Source of the DNA: Bacteroidales bacterium UBA1204
GTDB taxonomy: Bacteria > Bacteroidota > Bacteroidia > Bacteroidales > F082
Length of the DNA stretch: 13,590 nucleotides
Direction of reading: 5' to 3'
Assembly (NCBI GenBank): GCA_002310075.1
Contig: DBXU01000054.1
Span: 1 to 13,590, forward strand
In this document: piece by piece, positions 1 through 6,865 of the stretch
Layout of the letters: each line of letters starts with the position of its first letter
Position numbering within the stretch: the stretch's first letter is position 1
Position numbers and translations under genes: made by a program
Notes under the pieces: generated by a model
Told to the model about the DNA's origin: nothing
The model's input: the letters and a program-made list of their open reading frames with translations, nothing else
Databases searched by the model: none

Positions 1-692
1 CCCTCTGATTGGAGCTTGCGGATGCCCTTGCGGAATTCATCGTAGGTGGTTGCTGAGAATTTGCTGAGTTTCAGGTACCCGATTTTATCGTCCAGCATAT
101 AAGCGATGTCAACGCTATAGGTCGGGATGACGCCTCGTGTGATGACAAAGGTCTGAAGCCCCTCCATGCCACGGCGCAACACTTCCACTTTGACCTTGGT
201 GCCCTTAGGCCCTTTGAGTTTGCGCATCACATCCTCGTTCTTAAGCTTGACGCCGGCAACAAGGGTGTCGTCGACGTTGATGATGCGGTCGCCAGCCATG
301 ATGCCTACTTTCTCGGAAGGGCCGCCTTTGATGACGCTGACGATGGCAACGGTGTCTTTCTCGATACGAAACTGCACGCCGATGCCTTCAAAGCTGCCCA
401 GCAAGGGGTCGTTGATGGCATTGAATTCCTCCAAAGAGACATATTGGCTGTGTGGGTCGAGTTCCTCCATCATGGCCACGATGGCGTTCTCTTCCATTTT
501 TTTGGCGTTGACGGTGTCGACATATTCTTGTTGGATATGCCAAAGCACCTCGTCGAACTTGCCAATCTCCGTGGTGGTGGGCACGCTTTTGCGGACGTTG
601 GTCCTATTACCTTTATTAATATAGAATCCCAATAGTACGCCTGCCACTAGGAATAGTAGGAATAGTAGGGATGTGCTTTTTCTTTCTTCCAT
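1..692 (-). CDS. S41 family carboxy-terminal processing peptidase (partial, C-terminus outside window)
   Basis: Periplasmic serine protease of the CtpA/Prc-like S41 family, expected to cleave C-terminal tails of envelope proteins; the substrate cannot be told. The 230 visible residues start MEERKSTSLL at the ATG at 690-692. A membrane anchor or uncleaved signal follows at about residues 8-24. Next come the family's N-terminal segment with ELDPHSQY at about 77-84 and a PDZ domain at about 100-172 (GIGVQF at 103-108, GGPSEKVGIMAGDRI at 123-137, KGPKGT at 160-165). The first strand of the peptidase core follows (IGYLKLSKFS at 204-213). The catalytic Ser/Lys region lies beyond the left edge, so activity cannot be judged. 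No TAnnTTTG element lies directly upstream; a strong hairpin separates the gene from fabD. A 9-bp tandem repeat (648-665) encodes part of the hydrophobic anchor. Family assignment is secure; cellular role is inferred. Confidence 0.93.
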   Translation of the reverse strand, partial: MEERKSTSLLFLLFLVAGVLLGFYINKGNRTNVRKSVPTTTEIGKFDEVLWHIQQEYVDTVNAKKMEENAIVAMMEELDPHSQYVSLEEFNAINDPLLGSFEGIGVQFRIEKDTVAIVSVIKGGPSEKVGIMAGDRIINVDDTLVAGVKLKNEDVMRKLKGPKGTKVKVEVLRRGMEGLQTFVITRGVIPTYSVDIAYMLDDKIGYLKLSKFSATTYDEFRKGIRKLQSE

Positions 693-730
693 GAGATGTG
701 AATTGGTGGAATGAGTTGGGCTTGAATTGC

Positions 731-758
731 AAGGAGACGCCTGTTGGGGCGTCTCCTT
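731..758 (-). terminator. Perfect 11-bp stem hairpin downstream of fabD
   Basis: AAGGAGACGCC at 731-741 pairs perfectly with GGCGTCTCCTT at 748-758 around a 6-nt loop. It lies 21 nt past the fabD stop codon and 38 nt before the protease start. Neither strand has a U-tract after the stem, so it is not a canonical rho-independent terminator. It may act as a transcription attenuator, an RNA 3'-end stabiliser or a processing site between two co-directional genes. The hairpin is directly visible; the function is inferred. Confidence 0.45.
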
Positions 759-779
759 GGAAATGATTTATGGGAAGAA

Positions 780-1664
780 TCAGATGGCAGCGCTTGAGAG
801 TTCGAGCGTCTTATCCATCTTCCTGAATAGTCCTTGCAAGACGGTGCCAGGTCCCACTTCGACGACCGTTTTGACACCTGTTGCCAAGATGTTGTTCATC
901 GTCTGGGTCCAAAGGACGGGTGAAGTCAGTTGGGCGATGAGGTTCTTCTTGATGATTTCAGGGTCGTTGACGGATTGTCCTGTCACGTTTTGGTATATGG
1001 GGCAGATGCCTTGGCTGAATTTGGTGTCGTTGATGGCTTCGGCCAGCTCTACGCGGGCGGGCTCCATCAGGGGACTGTGGAAAGCACCTCCTACGCTGAG
1101 TGGCACCACACGCTTGGCGCCAGCTTCGCGCAACTTGTCGGAAGCTAAGGCGACGCCTTCAGTAGAGCCCGAGATGACCAGCTGGCCGGGACAGTTGTAA
1201 TTGGCAGGAACAACGACGGCGTCTTTGACGGAAGCGCAGACGTCTTCGATGACTCTGTCGTCGAGGCCGAGGACGGCTGCCATGGTGCCGGGTTGGATCT
1301 CGCAGGCTTTTTGCATGGCCATGGCTCGTTTGCTGACGAGTCGGAGACCGTCTTCAAAGGAAAGCACCTTGTTGGCTACAAGAGCCGAAAACTCACCCAA
1401 TGAGTGACCTGCCACCATGCTGGGATCAAAGTCTTCAAGCATCGTGGCCAAAATGACAGAATGTAAGAAAATGGCAGGCTGGGTCACCTTGGTCTGACGC
1501 AAATCGTCTTCAGTACCCTCAAACATGATGTCGGTGATCTTGAATTTGAGGATATTGTTGGCCTTGTGGAACATGTCCTTGGCCTTGGATGATTTGTCGA
1601 ACAAGTCTTTGCCCATCCCTACGAATTGGGCACCCTGACCTGGAAAAACATATGCCTTTATCAT
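780..1664 (-). CDS. fabD: Malonyl-CoA:ACP transacylase FabD
   Basis: Transfers the malonyl group from malonyl-CoA to acyl carrier protein in the cytoplasm, supplying the extender unit for type II fatty acid synthesis. The 294 residues are a normal length for FabD. The N-terminal FPGQGAQ motif is at 7-13. The nucleophile elbow GHSLGEFSAL contains the active-site Ser at 88. Arg113 matches the conserved malonate-carboxylate-binding Arg. GTMAAVLG at 126-133, YNCPGQLVISG at 156-166 and the catalytic-dyad His196 in GAFHSPLM are all present, followed by NVTGQSV. All catalytic residues are intact. The ATG at 1662-1664 gives a start matching the family (MIKAYVFPGQG). The gap to folE is 31 nt, so co-transcription is likely. 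The sequence TAATTTTTG overlapping the folE stop resembles a -7 element with one extra base and might be a weak internal promoter. The stop is TGA. Confidence 0.98.
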   Translation of the reverse strand: MIKAYVFPGQGAQFVGMGKDLFDKSSKAKDMFHKANNILKFKITDIMFEGTEDDLRQTKVTQPAIFLHSVILATMLEDFDPSMVAGHSLGEFSALVANKVLSFEDGLRLVSKRAMAMQKACEIQPGTMAAVLGLDDRVIEDVCASVKDAVVVPANYNCPGQLVISGSTEGVALASDKLREAGAKRVVPLSVGGAFHSPLMEPARVELAEAINDTKFSQGICPIYQNVTGQSVNDPEIIKKNLIAQLTSPVLWTQTMNNILATGVKTVVEVGPGTVLQGLFRKMDKTLELSSAAI

Positions 1665-1695
1665 GAAAATACTATATTTAAAAGGGTTTCAAAAA

Positions 1696-2319
1696 TTAGT
1701 GTAGTTGTGATCCAATAAGTTGAAAGAACTCCGCCCGGGTGGTCTCCCGTTCGAAGGCCCCAATAAAATCGCTGGTGGTAGTCACCGCGCTTTGCTTTTG
1801 GACGCCTCGCATCGACATACACAAATGTCGTGCCTCAATGACAACGGCAACGCCGAGAGGATGAAGTGCCTCGTTGATGGCGTTTTTGATTTGTGTGGTG
1901 AGCCGTTCCTGTACTTGAAGACGACGCGAATAGGCTTCCACAACGCGTGCAATCTTGCTGAGGCCGGTGATGTAACCATTGGGGATGTAGCCGACATGAG
2001 CCTTGCCGATGAAGGGGATCATATGGTGCTCGCACAACGAATACACTTCGATGTCTTTGACGATGACCATCTGTTTGTAATCCTCCTTGAAACGGGCTGA
2101 CAACAGAATCTCCATAGGGTCTTGCTCGTAGCCGTGTGTGAGGAATTGCATCGATTTGGCCACGCGCAAAGGCGTCTTAAGAAGACCTTCTCGTTGAGGG
2201 TCCTCTCCTAAAATCTCCAGGATGGCTTTGTAGTGTTCCTGAAGTTTGGCAAGCCTTTCCGTGTCGTACTGTTCTATGGCTTCGTAGCCGAAATGCTTAT
2301 ACAGCTTTTCGTTCTCCAT
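1696..2319 (-). CDS. folE: GTP cyclohydrolase I
   Basis: Converts GTP to 7,8-dihydroneopterin triphosphate, the first step of tetrahydrofolate synthesis and also a route to other pterins and queuosine precursors. The enzyme is cytoplasmic and in known homologues forms a homodecamer. The 207 residues are close to the usual bacterial length. The zinc site is intact: Cys96 and His99 in [10 protein letters not shown], and Cys167 in [10 protein letters not shown]. The conserved core motifs GKAHVGYIP (105-113) and [23 protein letters not shown] (119-141) are present, and [10 protein letters not shown] (174-183) lies near the C-terminus. The start is the ATG at 2317-2319, giving [13 protein letters not shown]. 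It lies only 3 nt after the bactofilin stop, which points to translational coupling in one operon. No mutation or truncation is seen. Assignment is secure; the grouping with envelope genes is probably positional. Confidence 0.98.
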   Translation of the reverse strand: MENEKLYKHFGYEAIEQYDTERLAKLQEHYKAILEILGEDPQREGLLKTPLRVAKSMQFLTHGYEQDPMEILLSARFKEDYKQMVIVKDIEVYSLCEHHMIPFIGKAHVGYIPNGYITGLSKIARVVEAYSRRLQVQERLTTQIKNAINEALHPLGVAVVIEARHLCMSMRGVQKQSAVTTTSDFIGAFERETTRAEFFQLIGSQLH

Positions 2320-2322
2320 ACA

Positions 2323-2691
2323 TCAGCCGATTTTCTGTTTGGGCATCGATATGGTCGATTGTTGGCCCATGACGCACTTGCCGGTAAATTGCGCTCCCAC
2401 TTCGATGAGGAGTTGTTTTGTGGTAAGGTCCACTTCCACCTTTGATGTGGCTTTTAAGGCGGTCAGTTCATCGGTTTTGATGTTGCCTTTCACAACGCCT
2501 GAGATCTCGGCCTGCTTGCAGGTGAGGTCTCCTTCCATGATGCCAGACTGTCCGATAAACACTTTGCCGTTCGATTTCAGGGAACCGATAAGATGGCCGT
2601 CGATGCGGATGTCGCCACTCGATTCGATATCGCCTTTGATGACGGTGCCGTTGCCAATCAGATTGCGTGCAGGTGATTCCATAATGCTCAT
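2323..2691 (-). CDS. Bactofilin (polymer-forming cytoskeletal protein)
   Basis: Small bactofilin-fold protein of 122 residues, predicted to polymerise without nucleotide into a right-handed beta-helix filament, usually at the inner face of the cytoplasmic membrane. Successive short beta-helix turns are visible: GTVIKGDIESSGDIRIDG at about 15-32, then GHLIGSLKSNGKVFIG, SGIMEGDLTCKQAEISG and VKGNIKTDELTALKATSKV. These show the family's alternating V/I/G spacing. The N-terminal tail is short and there is no transmembrane segment or peptidase partner domain. The start is the ATG at 2689-2691. It lies 16 nt downstream of the porW stop, inside a duplicated 10-bp sequence, and the stop is 3 nt before folE. 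Bactofilins serve as scaffolds for cell-shape or envelope machines in other bacteria. A link to the neighbouring PorW is suggested only by position. Confidence 0.93.
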   Translation of the reverse strand: MSIMESPARNLIGNGTVIKGDIESSGDIRIDGHLIGSLKSNGKVFIGQSGIMEGDLTCKQAEISGVVKGNIKTDELTALKATSKVEVDLTTKQLLIEVGAQFTGKCVMGQQSTISMPKQKIG

Positions 2692-2693
2692 GT

Positions 2694-2713
2694 ATTGTTA
2701 GTTATTGTTAGTT
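2694..2713 (-). repeat. 10-bp perfect tandem duplication at the porW/bactofilin junction
   Basis: On the plus strand ATTGTTAGTT occurs twice in direct tandem (2694-2703 and 2704-2713). Read on the coding strand the duplicated unit is AACTAACAAT. The copy at 2704-2713 contains the TAA stop of porW; the other copy forms most of the 16-nt spacer before the bactofilin ATG. This looks like a replication-slippage duplication that sets the spacing between the two genes. Confidence 0.9.
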
Positions 2714-5377
2714 GTTTTTTATAAATTGTTGATACTCTTCCAAGTCTTTCGCTTGGTAGAAAGCAGGATAATTCTTGATGGATATCGGCAGTACCGAGTA
2801 TTGCTCTTTGTCGATGCCTCCAAAGACATAATCGGAAAGGAATAGCGATTCGATATAGTCCTTGGCTAACTTTTCATTCTCGAAATTGCCGATGGTGATG
2901 AGGGTTAGCTCGTCGTTGAGTAGGACGCTCTTGATGTTGAACGTCCTGACACGGTATTCTTTGCTGTTGAAGTCGCTGATACGCACTTTGAGGGGCTCGA
3001 CGCGCACTTTCTTGGTGTTGCATACCACCATGGCGAAGTGCTCGATGTTAGGCTCGTGAGTATAGGGCGTTTCTTTTTTCACCTCTGGTTGGTCGGCGCC
3101 CTCTTTTTGGATGTCGTTGAGGACGAGGCCCAGGTGATATTCTTCGTTGATGTTGTTCAGCACCTCTGTGGCATAGGGGGTGATGCTGCTGTTGGGATAG
3201 GTGCGTACCAGGTCGTAGAGGGCAAATGCCATGGTGTCGAGCGAGATGAGACGTCCTTTGGCAACGGCGTTGAGGAAAGCGAAACGGGGCATCAAGGCGG
3301 TATCGTTTTCATACATTTCCATGGCTCTTTCGGTGTTCATCTTAACACGATAGAACTGGCCGGCTTCAAAGGCATCGTAGGTCTTGGCATAAAAATCGGA
3401 CGCTTCTTTTTCTTCGGCTTCCAACTTCTTGAAGTAGGCAGGGTCGGAGATGAACTGTGCATAGCTCGAATTCGGGTATTTGTCGAAGATCTTGCCTTTG
3501 TAGATGGCGGCTTCCTCGGTTTGCGACAAGTCGTTGTGCAACTTGTAGAGCGCATACCAGGTAGGCAGTTCCTTGCTGTATCCCGGGAAACGGTTGTCGA
3601 GTTGTGTATACGACTCGATGGAACGACGGGTGTCCGACAAACGGTCCATGTAGATGAACCCTAGGTTGTAGAGCGCATCGGCAATCAGCGAGTCGCAAAC
3701 CATCTTCTGCTCGGGCGTGAAAGGCAGGTTGATGAGGTAATAGCCTCTGTCGTGGTTTGTATAGGAAGCGTTGATGGAATCTTGCTTGGCCTTTTGGTTC
3801 TTGGCAGCAGTCAGATCGTCGTTAGAGATTTCGTCTCCACGCAGAAAGGCAGCCACACTTTGTCGGTCACTGATGCGCCAGTTGTCTTCGAGTTTACGCA
3901 TGCCCCACTTGCGGGAGAATTCGGTGAAGCCTTTGGTCAAGGCGGTTTGGTTGTAGAAATACCATGCCGACGAGTTTTCTTTGTTGGGTTCGGATGTGGC
4001 TTCGGGGGCGATGTTGCCTGAGCCAGAGCCCATCAGGGCAAGCTGTTCCTCGTATTCCTTCTTTTCCTTTTCAAGCTGTTCGTTCTCGATGACTTGTGCA
4101 ATGATACGGTCGATGAGTTGGTTGCGCGACACGGAATCCATGTCGGCCACACGCAGAAGGCTGTCTTGGTCGCGGACGACGCTGGCGTACATCACTAGTT
4201 CGTTGAGCGTTTGCGAGATGTTACGGATGCTGTCGTAGCCTTCGAATTCGCGTGTCATGCTGGTGACAGCCGTGTCGTAGTAGGCTTGGGCCAGTTCATA
4301 GTCGTTGCGGTCGAAGAGCATGGTGGCGACTTTCAGGGAGGAGATGGCTCTTTGGATGGCGTTGTTTTGATAGGCGGACACGGATTTGCGCAGATAGTTG
4401 ATGGCCTTGTTCTCGTCGCCTTCGCGTAAGGCTAACTCAGCCATGGCATAATAGATGCGGTCGTGGAATTCGTCGTTGGCAGACTCACGCAGCATCTTGT
4501 TCATCATCTTGTAGAGTTCCTTGGCGTTGTCGGAAGAGCCCATCTTGGCCATATTCATCTTCGACTCGAAGGCCATTTCGTATTCAGGGCTTCTCTTGAT
4601 GACTTTCTTGAATTGTGCGATGGCGCGGTCGGCGTCGTTTTGCGACATGTAAATCTGTCCCAAGATGAACATGGCTCGGGTGCGCAGGTCGCGGTCTTTG
4701 CAAGTCAGCATGCCGCTTTTCAGGTATTTGATGGCATGGCTGTAGTCTTTAATTGCAATGTAGTAGTCGGCGATGGTGAAGTCAAGGTCTTTGGTGATCT
4801 CTTTGGGCAGTTTCTTCGCCATGGCGCATTTGGCCTGCAACTGTTCGATGTTGGCCCCGGCTTTGGGGTATTCTTCCGTTTGGATGAAAGTCTTCACCAA
4901 CCACATGTTGGCCACAAGGGCGATGTCGTTGTAGTTGTATTCATTGGCCACGAAGTCGAAAGTGCGCTTGGCTGGGATGTAGTCGTGCTTGTAGAAGTGC
5001 GCCTTGCCCATGACGAGATAGGCATCGTCGATCCACTTCACCCTTTCGCGACTGCCAAACTTCATGGAGTGCTTCTGTACACAGATGGAGGTCTTCTCCA
5101 AGGCACGGTCCATGGTGGAGTTCATGGAGGAACCGTTGGCTTGGGTGCCGTAGTTGTGTACGCGCAATATCTTGGAGTAGTCATCTTTGGCGATGCCTCT
5201 CAGCTGCTTGTCACCGTCTTTCAAACTTCGTTCTCCATTCCAGTACACGTTGTAATGGCTGGTGAGGTTGTGGTACATACGGCGCGTGATGGTGTTCTTC
5301 TTGGTCGAACAGCCACCAAGAAGCAGAAGGCTGAGCGCACAGCCTATCGTCACGATTATGTAGGTTTTATTTCGCAC
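2708..5377 (-). CDS. porW: PorW/SprE-type TPR lipoprotein of the type IX secretion system
   Basis: Predicted outer-membrane lipoprotein needed for T9SS function; PorW in Porphyromonas gingivalis and SprE in Flavobacterium johnsoniae (secretion and gliding) are the studied relatives. The 889 residues start with a lipoprotein signal: hydrophobic core about 6-20, lipobox LGGC, lipidated Cys23. The family-typical segment CSTKKNTITRRMYHNLTSHYNVYWNG follows (residues 23-48). Several TPR-like helical pairs run through about 110-420, for example around AMFILGQIYMSQNDADRAIAQF. A second TPR-like part follows a low-complexity Glu/Lys-rich linker. The C-terminus carries a compact alpha/beta region including ITIGNFENEKLAKDYI. 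Start choice: the frame upstream has a stop at 5390-5392 and no ATG, so the GTG at 5375-5377 is the only start that keeps the signal peptide. The upstream gap to the kinase-like gene is 79 nt with no convincing promoter. Family call is from motif recognition; TPR number is not determined. Confidence 0.88.
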   Translation of the reverse strand: MRNKTYIIVTIGCALSLLLLGGCSTKKNTITRRMYHNLTSHYNVYWNGERSLKDGDKQLRGIAKDDYSKILRVHNYGTQANGSSMNSTMDRALEKTSICVQKHSMKFGSRERVKWIDDAYLVMGKAHFYKHDYIPAKRTFDFVANEYNYNDIALVANMWLVKTFIQTEEYPKAGANIEQLQAKCAMAKKLPKEITKDLDFTIADYYIAIKDYSHAIKYLKSGMLTCKDRDLRTRAMFILGQIYMSQNDADRAIAQFKKVIKRSPEYEMAFESKMNMAKMGSSDNAKELYKMMNKMLRESANDEFHDRIYYAMAELALREGDENKAINYLRKSVSAYQNNAIQRAISSLKVATMLFDRNDYELAQAYYDTAVTSMTREFEGYDSIRNISQTLNELVMYASVVRDQDSLLRVADMDSVSRNQLIDRIIAQVIENEQLEKEKKEYEEQLALMGSGSGNIAPEATSEPNKENSSAWYFYNQTALTKGFTEFSRKWGMRKLEDNWRISDRQSVAAFLRGDEISNDDLTAAKNQKAKQDSINASYTNHDRGYYLINLPFTPEQKMVCDSLIADALYNLGFIYMDRLSDTRRSIESYTQLDNRFPGYSKELPTWYALYKLHNDLSQTEEAAIYKGKIFDKYPNSSYAQFISDPAYFKKLEAEEKEASDFYAKTYDAFEAGQFYRVKMNTERAMEMYENDTALMPRFAFLNAVAKGRLISLDTMAFALYDLVRTYPNSSITPYATEVLNNINEEYHLGLVLNDIQKEGADQPEVKKETPYTHEPNIEHFAMVVCNTKKVRVEPLKVRISDFNSKEYRVRTFNIKSVLLNDELTLITIGNFENEKLAKDYIESLFLSDYVFGGIDKEQYSVLPISIKNYPAFYQAKDLEEYQQFIKNN

Positions 5378-5456
5378 TTCGTTGTTTGGTTAATTACTTC
5401 AATATAACTCCATTTTACAACAATTATTATCCTATGCCGATGCTAATGGAGCATGA

Positions 5457-6713
5457 TTATTTGCGTTGCTCGAACCATTTGCTGGCTTCGATGAAGAGCA
5501 CCGAATCGGTGGGCTCTTCCAAATTGGATTTCAAGGCCACGGCAAGGCTGTCTTGTGCGGTCTTGAATTCGTTGAGCAACAATGTGTTAAAATCTGCCTT
5601 CCGACGCTCTTCGATGCGGTTTTTTTGTAAGTCCAAGGCTTGCAAGGCTTTCGCTTTGTAGTCGTTCATCCCAAAAAATGGCATCAGGTTTTGTGCCAAG
5701 CGTAGGCTGTCATCAACCCAGTTGAAAGCGATGGGCTCGTCGATGGATTGAAGCTTGTGTTTTTCGCATAAGGCAGGCGATTCGTTTTGAATGTTTTCCA
5801 GTTCACGGGCAAACTCGACGGCAACACGTTCCGCCTTTTCCTTGGCCATGTTGTCCTTGATCTTGGGGACATACATGAAAGCAATCAGGCAAATCAGGCC
5901 CAGCAGAAGGATGGCGATGAGCAACTTGACAAGGGGATGGCCCTTGGTGATGGACGACTTGACTTCCGAGATGCTGTCGTAACGCTGTTCCTTTGAGAAT
6001 TGCGTGCAATGGGTGGCAGTGCTACTGTATTGCTTTGAGATGTTACGTTCTCCTATGAACTCCATGATCTTGCCCAAAGAATAGATGTCGGAACGTGAGT
6101 CTATATCCTCGCCCTTGATGATTTCAGGAGCCACAAACTCCATCTCCTTGATGAGAAGCTCGCGATCGGCTTCCTGCGGAGTTTCAGGTGCACCGAAGTC
6201 GATGAGTCTGACCCGGTAGTCGTTGGCAGTGATGAGGATGTTCTCTGGGTTCAGGTTGGCATGGATCACTTGGTTGCGGTGGATGTATGTCAAGGCATCG
6301 CATAGGTCGACAAGGATGTTCTTGACTTGTTTTTCAGAAAGTGTACCGACACGGACATGCTCCGCCAACGTTTTACCTTCCACATAGTCGAAAACGATGC
6401 AGTCGCCCAACCCTTCCAGTGGAGTGAATTCGATGGCCTTACGGATGAACTTGTTCTCCAACATGCTGGTGGTCTCGTACTCCTGGCGCAAGGCAGCGCG
6501 ACATTTGGCATCTTGGGCACAGGAGGCCTTCAAGGCTTTGATGATCACCTTCTTTCCGTTGTTTTTGGCCGTGAAAAGCCTGCTGTTTCCATACCGAGAA
6601 GCATAGAAAGGCTTGATCTCTGAATAGGCTCCCGAACTCGTGGGAAGCTTGTCTTTCAACGGGCTGGCTTCGTTACCATTCCCTTGTTCGTTCGAAAATA
6701 TGATTTCTGACAT
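5457..6713 (-). CDS. Membrane-anchored protein kinase-like protein, predicted pseudokinase
   Basis: A 418-residue protein with a Hanks-type kinase fold at about 34-225, a transmembrane helix at about 262-282 and a charged, helix-rich C-terminal region. The kinase landmarks are partly kept: VIIK with the ATP-anchoring Lys59, a candidate alpha-C Glu at about 78-80, DFG at 172-174, APE at 195-197 and DIYSLG at 209-214. The glycine-rich loop is poor. The catalytic loop reads HANLNPEN (151-158) instead of HRDLKPEN, so the catalytic-base Asp is Asn153 and the loop Lys is Asn155. The magnesium-binding Asn158 and Asp172 remain. This predicts a nucleotide-binding but inactive or very weak kinase, with a possible scaffold or sensor role. 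The ATG at 6711-6713 lies about 20 nt after a perfect TATATTTG element. Being first in the porW-containing unit suggests an envelope-related task, but this is inference. Basic residues on both sides of the helix make the topology uncertain. Confidence 0.85.
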   Translation of the reverse strand: MSEIIFSNEQGNGNEASPLKDKLPTSSGAYSEIKPFYASRYGNSRLFTAKNNGKKVIIKALKASCAQDAKCRAALRQEYETTSMLENKFIRKAIEFTPLEGLGDCIVFDYVEGKTLAEHVRVGTLSEKQVKNILVDLCDALTYIHRNQVIHANLNPENILITANDYRVRLIDFGAPETPQEADRELLIKEMEFVAPEIIKGEDIDSRSDIYSLGKIMEFIGERNISKQYSSTATHCTQFSKEQRYDSISEVKSSITKGHPLVKLLIAILLLGLICLIAFMYVPKIKDNMAKEKAERVAVEFARELENIQNESPALCEKHKLQSIDEPIAFNWVDDSLRLAQNLMPFFGMNDYKAKALQALDLQKNRIEERRKADFNTLLLNEFKTAQDSLAVALKSNLEEPTDSVLFIEASKWFEQRK

Positions 6714-6735
6714 TTCTTCATAATGGATTTGGGTG

Positions 6736-6743
6736 CAAATATA
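6736..6743 (-). promoter_or_regulatory. Bacteroidota -7 promoter element for the kinase-like/porW unit
   Basis: On the minus strand the sequence is TATATTTG, an exact match to TAnnTTTG, 22 nt before the kinase-like ATG. No clear -33 TTTG is found at the expected 19-21 nt distance. The predicted leader is about 15-17 nt. Confidence 0.6.
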
Positions 6744-6836
6744 GGCTATTTTTTCGTACGCGGTTTATAATTAATGCAGTTTTGCCTTTTTTTATTCATT
6801 TTTGAAGCGAAAGCCACGACAACAAAAAAGTATTCC

Positions 6837-6844
6837 TATCTTTG
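6837..6844 (+). promoter_or_regulatory. Bacteroidota -7 promoter element for the lamin-tail protein gene
   Basis: TATCTTTG matches TAnnTTTG exactly and lies 21 nt before the ATG at 6866, predicting a leader of about 15 nt. A good -33 element is not apparent at the expected spacing. A TTG at 6854 in the same frame falls close to the expected transcription start, which argues against it as the translation start. Confidence 0.6.
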
Positions 6845-6865
6845 TAGCATCACTTGTCAATAATC

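Noticed and set aside
3038..3664. 208-codon plus-strand open frame inside porW
   Set aside because: Antisense shadow of the porW coding region with no family resemblance and no promoter element.
4463..5407. 314-codon plus-strand open frame opposite porW
   Set aside because: It lies fully antisense to a well-recognised lipoprotein gene, has His/Val-rich composition typical of the reverse strand of a GC-rich codon pattern, and shows no recognisable domain.
6854..6865. TTG start adding four residues to the lamin-tail protein
   Set aside because: It sits almost at the predicted transcription start; the ATG at 6866 begins a clean signal peptide.
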